Shown here: positions 54,248-64,000 of the stretch, piece after piece | How the letters are laid out: each line of letters begins with the position of its first letter | Position numbering within the stretch: position 1 is the stretch's first letter | Source of the DNA: Whalleya microplaca | Taxonomy: Eukaryota; Ascomycota; Sordariomycetes; Xylariales; Xylariaceae | Reading direction: 5' to 3' | NCBI GenBank assembly: GCA_022497155.1 | Contig: MU385775.1 | Coordinates: 1 to 64,000 of the forward strand | DNA: 64,000 nt | Made by a program: the position numbers and the translations under genes | The notes under the pieces: generated by a model | Databases searched by the model: none | What the model was told of the DNA's origin: nothing | The model's input: only the letters and a program-made list of their open reading frames with translations

Positions 54248-55581
54248 TCACTCCCCAACGATCTGCGCCCACCTCTCCGGCATAACCCCCTTAAAATCGA
54301 ACACCCCATCCGCGCCCCTCTCCACAACCCCTTGCTCCGTGACCACGGCATCGATCAGCGCCGCCGGCGTGACGTCGAACGCCGGGTTCCACACATCGAT
54401 ATCCTGGTGGGCCACGGCCACGCGCGCCGTCCGCTTCACATCCACCTTGCCGTCGACATGATCGATGACGGCGCCGGTGATCTGCGTCAGCTCCTCGGGC
54501 TTCCGCTCCTCGATTTTAATATCGGCACCGCTCGCGGTGGCCAGGTCGATGCTGGTGGTGGGGGCGGCGACGACGAAGCGCAGGCCGTGGTGGCGCGCGA
54601 GCACGGCCAGCGAGTACGTGCCGATCTTGTTGGCGGTGTCGCCGTTGCGCGCGACGCGGTCGGCGCCGACGACGACGGCGGCGATGCGGTCGCGCGCCCG
54701 CCGCGTCGCGAACAGCGCGCCCGCCATCGAGTCCGTGATCAGCGTCGATGGGATCCCCTCGTACACCAGCTCGAAGGCCGTCAGCCGGCTGCCCTGGTTG
54801 TACGGCCGCGTCTCCGTGCAGAAGGCGTGCGAGAGACGGGAGGCGCTGTGCAGCGAGCGGATTATGCCCAGCGCCGTCCCGTGGCCTGATGTCGCGAGCG
54901 AGCCTGTGTTGCAGTGCGTAAGTACGGAGAGCTTGCTATAGTCACCGTTGTCGCCATTGCTGCTGCTGCTGCTGCTGCTGCTGCTACTACCGTTGTCGAA
55001 GGATGGTATGTGCGCGAGCAGCCAGTCCCGCCCATAGGCCCCGATCAGCAGGTTCGTCTCCGTGTCCTTCCGGAAGATCTCCTCGGCGGCGTCCACGTAG
55101 GCTGAGATTATGGACGCGGGGTTTGCGGAACGGATCGCGGATTTCAGATGAGCGATTGCGTTGCTTAGATCCACCGCCGTTGGGCGTGATTGTGAGAGGA
55201 AATCCAGACGCTCATCGGTGTAAGCGATTATGTCCTCTGGCGTGGTGTGTTCTGGTGAGAGTCTTAGTCGCTTACTCTTACCTAATATGAGATAGACATG
55301 AGTGAGACGATACCACAGCTTCCGTTGTGCAGCTCAACACCGTGAGCGAGCGCGGCTACGATGGCGATTGCCGGTGCGCCTGTCAAGAACTGTAAGTGAG
55401 AATTCCGATGTAATAATGTATGATCCCGGAAGATCTCACCTCGCACTCTCATCGACTTTATGCAGTCGAATGCCTCCTCGCTCGTCGAGATAGTGTCGTA
55501 ATGGTGCTCGTGGGGCAGTCGGAGCTGGTCCAGGACTTCTAACTTGCCCCGCGAGTAGCGGATCGCTTGCAGTCCCGACAT
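54248..55581 (-). CDS. MRI1: Methylthioribose-1-phosphate isomerase (methionine salvage)
   Basis: Exons are 55581-55440, 55379-55314 and 55251-54248, giving 403 residues. It starts [20 protein letters not shown]; an ATG seven codons upstream is also in frame, but this start fits the family. Signatures: [19 protein letters not shown] across intron 1, [16 protein letters not shown], the catalytic Cys in [31 protein letters not shown] and the catalytic Asp in [19 protein letters not shown], as in the eIF2B-like isomerase family. It converts methylthioribose-1-phosphate to methylthioribulose-1-phosphate in the cytosol. A poly-Ser insertion from a CAG/CTG-type repeat (about 54957-54985) sits mid-protein and is probably a species-specific loop. 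Intron 2's acceptor (CTCACCAG) was chosen for frame. Confidence 0.93.
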
Positions 55582-56869
55582 GCTGGATATAGATCTCTTC
55601 ACTATATATCACGATATATGATCGAGGTATAATAACTATAAAGATTTGTATCTTAACGGTCTTCTTGGTCGACCGCCCTTCTTCTCAGTCGTCACCGAGA
55701 GCTACAAGAGGGAAGTGTGAAAGTCGTCATTGTACAACGGGTGCTACCGCGTAAATAAGAAGGGTTGCCGCATACCTAATATGGCGAAATTTCTGCCGGA
55801 CCGGACCCCGCCCTATAAGTAGTAGGCGTGCGAATGGAAAGGACCGGCGCAAACCTTAACAGCCAATCATTTGTCACCGTGCCATATGTATATAGTAATG
55901 TACTGAGGTACATAACACACATCCTTGTATGCATTTCTACTATAATCAAGTTCACGTCAAGCTTTCATGTATAGTATTTTATAGGCATAGCATAGTAACT
56001 TCTTATAGGCTTTATAATCACCACCACATGGTGCATTGATAAATTAGGGAGTCAGTTGTAAAATATAAACCTACTTAAATCCTACCTAAGTACGGTTCCG
56101 TATATAAGGAGAACGGTATTATAGTTCTCATGGCATTGTTCCAAGGTTCCGAATCTCTTCACGAAAGCCGTTAGAAAGCCATACTTATGTAGCCTTCCGC
56201 AGAAAGAAAGTATCTGCTACTACATCCTATTAATACTAGATAATGACATAGTGATTATCGCAATCGCTACAATAACTTATAAGTCTTAGCTTCCATACCG
56301 CAAGCAATCCAAGCCTTCTTGTGAGTGCTCGCATACACAGTCACACTGAGACGACTCCTTCTTAGGTTATGACAAAGCTGATATGCCATTGTTGCTAGAA
56401 TGCTGGCGCTAAGTTGATTTGAGTCCGCTTCGGGGAAGCTGGGCACTCTCATATGGCCCATGAGATTATCTTATTCTTATTATCAAGCACCTGGTGCACG
56501 GGGTAGCCTAACAACTAGGTTAGTTTTAGTAGCTGCTTAAAGTCCAAATAATGACACTTAACTCCAGCGATGGAAATATCAATTACAAAATGCTACTATA
56601 TATATCTACAGAGAAGTTCCGATTGTTTCATATATTCCTATATACCTGAACAGCTCCTGCCAGCTGCTGTCGGCTGCCCCCACTCTTCAACGTCGCGATC
56701 GACCAAATGAAGCACCGATTGATGCCTTCATGAAGGACAACAACAAGCACACACGCACTTTCTGGTCGCATACACCATGATAACTACCTCCTACTGACGC
56801 TACAGAAGAAGGGAGAAAACATTGTAGTCCAGCCATGAAGCTGTGAGATACTGCGAAAGCTGTTTGGCC
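55582..56869. other. Intergenic, no gene seen
   Basis: This spacer holds the divergent promoters of MRI1 and the TRAPP subunit gene. It is AT-rich between 55880 and 56640 and contains no credible frame. Confidence 0.55.
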
Positions 56870-59800
56870 ATGGAACGGCCATTCTCTACCTCCAAGGTCT
56901 CCGGTAATGAATACAATACATGCCATGCCCCTTAGAGCAATGCGCCGGTGTAGCTGACTTGCGACAGTCGAGTATTTCGACCCCCACGATGTCTTCAAGC
57001 TTCTGGCACCCGGCCTAGTGCCCCGACTCCCTCTGCGCCACCTGCACTGGCAGTCGCATGCCGGCCCCCTGCGATCCATCGACACCCTCCACATCGAGCT
57101 CATCCCATCAGACGACAAGAGCGCCGTCACCTCTTCTCTTTCGCCTCTCCGCCAGTCAGAGAGCGCCACGAGCACAGCTTCACGCGATGACGGGTTTCAG
57201 ACACAGCAGCTCGGCGTCGGCGGGATCGAGGCCAAGCTCTCCTCAGAGGCCGGTGACCAGTCCGCGAGTCGCAATAACGTACCCGTGCGCCGCCATCAGA
57301 TTCCTGGGTTAAGGAGGACTCCCTACCTAAAGGTGCTACTGGTACGATGCGATGACAACGATTCCTACAAGGGCCACGTACGGCAGGAAATCCGGGAGTG
57401 GATCAAGGTGAACACACCTTCGTCTAGCTCCAAGAAGAATACGGCGGAAAACCACGATGCCTTCGAATGGCTCATTATTCACGTCGTAATCCCCAACACC
57501 GTTGCCGCGACACAGCCCCGTACCACGGGGAAGTCTGATGTCACTGAGAAGGCGACAGCTGCTTCCCGGTGGCGGCCTGGTTCGAGCACGCTTCTCGAAA
57601 AGTTAAAGTCAGACTTCGCCAGCTCCGGCAAGGCAGCAGCGGATCGGATCGCGCAGATTCGTATCGGCGTTAATGATGTCCCTTACGACAGTCTGCCCCG
57701 CGTGGTGCCAGCTGTGCCCAGTGGCTACACAGAGTCCGAGCAAGAGACCGAGAACGCGTGGACGGACCTCGTGTCTAAGTTTCGGGGTCTGATTCTGTCT
57801 AGCTTCGACATGCGCGTCACCCAGTACGAGGAGGACATCAAGGAGAAGGATGCGCAGCGGACCTTGCCCGGATGGAACTTCTGCACCTTCTTCATTCTCA
57901 AGGAAGGACTCGCTCGGGGCTTCGAGAGCGTGGGTTTGGTCGAGGATGCGTTGGTTGGGTACGATGAGCTGAGCGTAGGACTTGATATGATAGTTCAGGA
58001 CGAAGCCTCAGGTGCATCAGAATCGTCTACTAATGCGCTCCTGAACTATACCGAAGAGCTCAAGCAGATCGCTCTCAAGGCTAAGACGGCGATCACCGAC
58101 CCAGAATACAGCGACGGAGAAGAAGTTGTCGACCTGCAGTCGTCCCAGAGTTCTGCTATTCAGCCGAAGGAGTCCTATGACGATATCCCCATCAGCTCTA
58201 CCAAGAAGCCGTATCGTGACATGATCGTTGCCAATAACGTATCGGTCTTCGATTTCCGCTGCTACGTCTTTGCGAGGCAGATAGCCCTTCTACTTCGACT
58301 TGGAAACGCATGGTCGACGAGGGAGGAACTGTTGACAAAACTCAAGGAGCAGCAGGAGGGCCTCTCACATGGAGTTGCTCCCAGAGCACCGCCACCGAAA
58401 CAGAAAGAAAATGAGCACGAGGATCTATCCATGCTGGCTGAGATATGCCGGAGGACCATAGAATTCATTCCTGCAGTGTCACAAGTCATAAGGCGAGATC
58501 TCTTCGCGGCGCTATCAGACACGGCCGAATCTGATGAAGACGATGCCGCTACGACAGTTCAAGAATCCCCCGTTGTCACAGAAGTCGTGGATAACTTAGT
58601 AGCTTCTTTCGCATTCTCGATCGCCCAGCAGATTCTAGCCCAAACGTCTACCAAAGCGTTACCGATACCTCCGTCTACTTTGGCTCCGGCGGATGGCCAT
58701 GAGCCGAAAGCCGCGATACCTGAGCCCAAAACCATGATGCATCCGGCTAGAAATTCGTCTTTGAGGGTAGGAACCGGCGGCGCCGGAGCTGGTCGACCTC
58801 TCCCTAGCCCCAACGTTTTCCCTTCAGGTCGAAGGTCAAGCACAGCAAGTGATCAAGGGGTCTCATCCACGTTTCTCAAGGTGGGGTTAGAGGAGCTTGC
58901 GGCTAGAAGAGCAGAACTCTATATCTTATCACGAAATATTCTCGAGGAATGTGGCAAGAAGCGCGGATGGAGCGATGGCTGGGCAAGCGTACCAGTCGTG
59001 AGCGAATCAACGATGGTCGACATGGTTGATATAGACCTTGGAAGTGATGACAAGCCGGACACAGAAAAGGAGACTTCAGGTCCTCGGGAGGCGATAATCT
59101 CGATTTCCGGTATCAACAGCAAGCTCCTTAGCACAGCTCTCGACAATAGCGAAGATTTCTATCGCTTATACGAGATACTTACGGATAAGGCCCTCCGGCA
59201 CTATACTGTCGCGAGTCATACTCACTCGGTACAGTCTAGCATGGCGGACATTGCGGTCTTAAAATACCACCTCGGAGACTACAGTTCAGCTGCATCATAT
59301 TTCTGGAGGACAACCCCTTTCTTTGGAGAAAGTGGATGGAGCCTCCTAGAACTATCTATGCTTGTCATGTACTCGAGGTGCCTCAAACAGCTAAAGCGAA
59401 AAGACGAATACGTGAAAGTGGTGCTGAAGCTCTTGTCGAAGGCCGCCGCGGCTGAAAAGGATCGCCAACGACACAGATTGACATTGCGGATAGGCAAGCA
59501 GAATGACGTCGATTATCCAGACAGCAGCGCGATCAAGGGGTTCTTGGACGATCTGCTTGCGGAGGCGAAAACACTTCCCAATGAAATGCAAATGCCGCTT
59601 GCGAGCTTCTTTTCTAGCATCGAGGTAGATGGACCTCCGGAATATCACGAGGGTCGCGACAGCATTTCTATTAATCTGAACTTGACCAGTTTGTTCGTGG
59701 ATGATTTCAAGATCGAGAAAGCTAGGGTGCGAATCGTTGGCACCGCTACGAGGTCGCATAGAGATATTTGGTTTGAGCTGAGCGAGCCCACCACAATCCG

Positions 59801-61768
59801 GCCGGGCAAGAACAAGCTTAAGCTGAATAGCAATGTAAGTGTATGCCCCTAAGTACGACATGAATGCTCTTCTGACTATAGTAGTCTGCGATACCTGGCT
59901 CATATGAGATCGATAAGGTGGATCTCACAGCCAGCAACTTGTATCTACATCATGAACGAGAAACTGGTCAGCCCCTGAACAAGGCCAAAGATGTTATAAA
60001 GTCCCCATACGTCACCATTTACCACCGCGCCGATACATTGGACGTCCGGCTCTGCGCCTCGAAACATATTCAACTAGATCGCAATAACACCGTTGACATG
60101 GAGTTGGACTCCGGTTGGAATGATTTGACCGGCGCAGAAGTTCGAGTCAAAGCAGCTACGGGAGGCTTGAGACTGGTTACTAGCGAAGCCAAGTGTCTTG
60201 GATCTTCTGTGGATTTCTCTAAAAAACCAGAGGGCGGCTTGTTTTCCTTTGAAACGATACCCCGGGGTACAATTGTCCGAATACGATTTCCATACACGGT
60301 GGAGCAAGAAATACTCAGCGTGTCCATCCGTGTCGAAGTGTCTTATACGACCGAGGACGGCAAATTTTTCCTTTCGAAAACTCCAGCAATCCAAACTGCA
60401 TTAGCGCTTGGCGTCAATGTTCAGGATGTCTTTAAACACACGGCCCTCTTCTCCCGATTCACCGTGTCGACCGCAAGCTCTAGCCCTCTGCGCTTGTTCA
60501 AGAGTGAGCTCGTCAGCTCCGATGTCTTCGATTCTGAGTTTGGTGTACCGCCTAGCGATCCCGTCATGATCTTCCCCCGACAGCCGGCCAGCCTGTTATA
60601 CAAGATCCGGCGGAAGACAGATGTGAAGATCAACGCCAAAACAAAGAAGACGATGTATCTCAAGTTGCATTACAGCGTCCTAGAAGACGAGATCGAACCT
60701 CTAATTCAAGAATCCCTCACGAAATCTCTACAGGACACCCCACTGCGTCCGTACGCTCGCTTGGTTTGTTCAACGGTCATCCCACACATCCAACGCGATC
60801 TCACCAGCCACGATCTCGAGCGGGCGGCTCTCCTCGGCTCAATCCCCACCGCGTTCCTGTCCACCATCAACTGGGCCAGGTCCTTCGCCGGCCTAGGCAG
60901 GGCACCAGACGGCACCGAGTACGCGCAGGCTCTCGCATCCTTCCTCCAGACCTGGCAGGCCCAGAACCCCAAGCTAGCTCTCACCAGCTCGCCACCCGCG
61001 GAGCCCAGGTCCATCCTCATCCCCGTCGACATACCCTCCGTGACCATCGTGCACACGGCCGACATCCGTCTGCACCCGCTACCCTCGTACTCCCCCTCCT
61101 CTCCTGACCACCCAAACCCGAACCCGAACCCAAGCGCGGAGATGACGGCCGTGTGCACGAACCAGCTGCTCCCCGCGACTCTGCACCTCCGGTGGACGCG
61201 CATCTGGGACACGGCGTCCGGGCCCGGGCCCGGTCCGCGCTTCGCCGACCTCGAGTTCAGCTACGAGCTCACGGCGCCGCAGGACAACTGGCTCCTGGGC
61301 GGGCGGCGCAAGGGGCACTTCGTGATCCCCGGCGACGGCGGCGGCGATGATAATCTCAGCAGCACCGCCGAGACCGAGGCCGAGATCCCCGTCCTCCTCA
61401 TCCCGCTGCGCGAGGGCCGCCTCCCGTACCCCGGCGTCGAGATCCGCGAGGTCGTGCCTCCGACCACGGCGACTACCGGTGATGGGACCGCGGCTGCGGC
61501 TTCGAGTATCACAGCTGCTGGTGGCGGTGGTAGCGCGGGAGCAAGCACTGGGAGTGGGAATGCGGTCGCACAGGCCCCGGGACAGGCACAGGGGCAGGGG
61601 CAGGGATTGGTGCACTGCGAGACGGACTTCCGGAACCTGGGCGAGACGGTGCGCGTCGTTGCGGATAGGGAACGCGTGACGCTGTCGCTCGACGCTAGTG
61701 GGGCCGGCGGCGGACCGCTTGTGCTGGAGGTCGAGAGGAGGACGTTGGAGGGGCGGGTCGTTGTGTGA
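56870..61768 (+). CDS. TRS130: TRAPPII complex subunit Trs130/TRAPPC10
   Basis: Exons are 56870-56903, 56968-59834 and 59885-61768, giving about 1594 residues. Exon 1 encodes MERPFSTSKVS and joins VEYFDPHDVFKLLAPGLVPR, the expected Trs130 N-terminus. The central part has LPGWNFCTFFILKEGLARGF and YDELSVGLD, then ALRHYTVASHTHSVQSSMAD, LGDYSSAASYFW and LLELSMLVMYSRCL, typical of the helical core. After intron 2 come PGSYEIDKVDLTASNLYLHH and IRFPYTVEQEILSVSI, beta-sandwich segments of the C-terminus, then low-complexity linkers (PNPNPNPSA; GGGGSAGAS) before the last strands. TRAPPII activates Ypt31/Rab11-type GTPases in late Golgi traffic. The donor GTAAGT at 59835 is strong; the intron-1 donor is GTAATG. 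Confidence 0.88.
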
Positions 61769-62517
61769 TTTGTTTGCCCTTGGCCCGTATTGTCTTCTCT
61801 GCTGGAAGCAGAGGCAGATGGGCAGAGTTATCTGTCTTATGAACTGCTAGATGTCTTATGTGGGTGTATATGCTATGAGAAAACCTTATGAGGGGTGGTA
61901 GCTCTACATGCTTGGCCTCGGAAGCAGGGGCATTGGTGGATAGATGGTGGTGTTAGTTTGATTCGTCTTGTTGAGATACCATATAGATGTGGGAGTCAGT
62001 GGTTGACCTTATATCCCAATAGAAGTTGATTGAAATACCATGTCACCCATTATCCCACGTCGAGTCACGGCGAATATACCTACCATATTCATCAATCATA
62101 TAAACTCAGCACGAGTGTCCGCATTTAAGATCTCGTATGAACGCGTGAAATCTCCGGGTATCATTGTATAATCTATACAGCCAGCTACTCCTCCCAAGCA
62201 CCTATTTTATCCTCCCGTCGTAGCCTTCGTTCATTCATCCAATGACTGTGAGAGTCACACAGGTAAAGTGTCATTATAGCACGTCCAATCCGTAGAGTGG
62301 TACGGTCTATCGTATCCCGCTCCTTTGCCCCCCTGGAGATTCAACCCATCCATCTATCCATCCGTCCATCTGATTCCCCTGATAGAGCTGAGAGCTGACA
62401 GAGCAGGATAAGCTAGACTAAAGCCAGTTTTACCGACCTATTCGTTCTCACTCGCTCATCCATCCCCACTGCTGCAAGCGAGGCTTCTACCTCACATGAC
62501 GAGCCGTCAGTTCAGTC
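61769..62517. other. Convergent intergenic spacer
   Basis: About 750 bases between two convergent genes. They include CCATC(C/T)AT repeats near 62348-62366 and no reading frame of note. Confidence 0.55.
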
Positions 62518-64000
62518 CTATGACAGCGTGGGCTTGTTAAACGGACTCCACCGATCCATCTCCAAAGCGGGCGCCTTGCCCTCAGCCTTCCACTTAGCCC
62601 GCCACGCCTCCATCTCACGCCCCATCTCGTCCCAGTCGATCTTCTCGCCCTCGCCGTCGTTACCAAACTCCAGCTCCTCCTCGTCGCTCTCGTCCGCTAC
62701 GCCGTTGTTTTCACCATCAACACCAGAAGCGGAAGCACCGGCCAGCAACGCCTCCCGCGCGCGCGCAATCCTCTCGACGACCTCGGCGCCCACACATAAC
62801 CGCGCATCGATCCGGCCCAGCCCCGGCTCCCTCGCGTCGTCGCCACCGTCGCCGGCCATCGTGGCCAGCGCCGCGAGCCCCAGGTACGCGTGGTAGATGT
62901 CGGGCGGGTCGCCGGGGTGCTTGGCGAAGCCGCCGATGAGGTGCTGGGTCTTGTCGATTATGAAGGCGCGCGCGGGCCCGCGCTCGACCAGCCCGCCCTC
63001 GCCGAGCATGCTCAGCGTCCCGCTCACCCACCACGTGTAGCACGAGTCGGCGACCTTGTTCAGGCGGCCGTTGAAGCCGGCGATCGGGATGTCGGCGCCG
63101 GGGTCGAGCGAGAGCGTGGATAGGTCCGGGGGCGCATTGCTGGGATCGTCGTCGCCGTCGTCGTCGGGGCTGGGGTCGTCTGGCGGGTCGAGGTAGGCGA
63201 ATTGCCGGCACGCGAGGAAGTGCACGAGCGCGGGGATCGAGGGGATGCCGGCGCGCAGGTACCGCTGCGGTTCCTGCGCCGCGTTGGGGTTGGCGAAGTC
63301 GAGGAGGGAGAGCGCGGCCGTAGCGCAGTATGCGTATCCGGCTGTTGTTGGGCGACCTGGGTGTCAGATACAGATGCTCATGCGGTCTTTGCAGATTCAG
63401 GGAGGTAGGAGATGACGGAGCGCTTCAGCGGTACTCACCATGACTCTCGTGCGTCGAGCTCTCGGCCACGCCCCCGTCGAACGTCTGGCCTTGCCGTATA
63501 TACGCCACCATCGCATCGACGTCGAAATCCAGGTCCTCATCGCCCGCGCCCCCAAGCGCCCACCGGATCGTGGCCGCGAGGTAGCAGTACCGCATATCCC
63601 TGCCTCCGCCTACGTACCCGTCCTCGGTGATGAGCTCGCCGAAGCTCCCGTCCTCCCGCTGCAACCGCTTCAGCCACCGCAGCGTGCGTACGCGGTCGAC
63701 GCCCTCGAAGGCCTTGGTGCCATCGTCCTGGGCCAGGATGCCCAGCAGTATCAGGGCAAAGTAGGTGGCGGCTATATTGGCATTGTCAGGATCGCCTGCG
63801 ACGTCGATCTCCCGCTCGAAGTCGAAGCGGGTGGTGAACCTCGACGGCAGGACGTGGTGGGGGGAGCCGCAGAAGCCGCCGTGGGGGTGTTGTAGGGACA
63901 GGATCCAGGGCCGCAGACGGGCGCGGTCGTCGGGGGTGATGAGGGAGGCCTTGAGGGGGTCGGAAGGGGGCGCGGAGTAGGAAGAAGCCGAGGAGAGGAG
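62518..64000 (-). CDS. CDC43: Geranylgeranyltransferase type I beta subunit, 5' part beyond the window
   Basis: Exons visible are 64000-63439 (continuing outside) and 63356-62518. Prenyltransferase beta repeats are clear: LRPWILSLQHPHGGFCG, IAATYFALILLGIL, LQREDGSFGE with DMRYCYLAATIRWAL, and TTAGYAYCATAALSLL. The zinc ligands are present: Asp and Cys in KVADSCYTWWVSG and His in DIYHAYLGLAAL, in the order expected for the beta subunit. The enzyme adds geranylgeranyl to CaaX proteins such as Rho/Cdc42, together with an alpha subunit. An acidic insertion (DDPSPDDDGDDDPSN) and an acidic C-terminal extension are unusual compared with the yeast protein. The N-terminus and the start codon lie past 64000. 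Confidence 0.9.

Overview
The window looks like nuclear DNA of a filamentous ascomycete (Pezizomycotina). The signs are short GT-AG introns of about 50-70 bases, an extremely AT-rich block that looks like RIP-mutated repeats, and the families HET, Zn2Cys6 with a fungal regulatory domain, 2EXR, UstYa/DUF3328, fungal GT31 and NmrA-like. I cannot fix the species. Sordariomycetes are likely, as inference only.

Layout. 1-3290 is AT-rich repeat wreckage: three tandem-repeat families and one well preserved insertion with a 5-base target duplication. Its right edge cuts into an isochorismatase-family gene that has lost its 5' end. 3.3-14.3 kb holds a secreted protein of unknown function, a GH10 xylanase, a 2EXR protein, a small coiled-coil protein, a small GC-rich ORF and a GT31 glycosyltransferase. 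14.3-19.2 kb has no gene I can defend. 19.2-23.5 kb is a divergent pair: a Zn2Cys6 regulator and an NmrA-like reductase. 23.5-25.5 kb carries mobile-element relics, including a solo LTR with a perfect target duplication and a tRNA-like (SINE-like) element. Two large unrecognised proteins follow at 25.8-26.9 and 28.2-30.5 kb.

The most interesting region is 31.9-36.8 kb. A four-exon UstYa-like (DUF3328) gene is followed by a five-exon gene for a small secreted protein of 114 residues. That protein is built of 21-residue repeats with an invariant Lys/Tyr-rich core, PSKVKYDKYGR, and every repeat sits in its own exon between phase-2 introns. The three perfect core copies differ only at synonymous sites, so the peptide itself appears to be under selection. 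UstYa proteins are the oxidative cyclases of fungal dikaritin-type RiPPs (ustiloxin, phomopsin, asperipin classes). I propose this pair, perhaps with the GNAT acetyltransferase just downstream, as a small RiPP-like system. The absence of Kex2 dibasic sites and the exon-per-repeat design would make it atypical.

38-64 kb is mostly conserved housekeeping: a mitochondrial phosphate-type carrier, a Rossmann-fold protein, a cytochrome P450, a HET-domain protein, a Ser/Thr kinase, a secreted M20 peptidase, methylthioribose-1-phosphate isomerase (methionine salvage), a TRAPPII subunit (Trs130/TRAPPC10) and the beta subunit of geranylgeranyltransferase I, which runs off the right edge. Exon boundaries were inferred by eye from splice signals and frame continuity. 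All coordinates are for the whole gene, with exons listed in the evidence.
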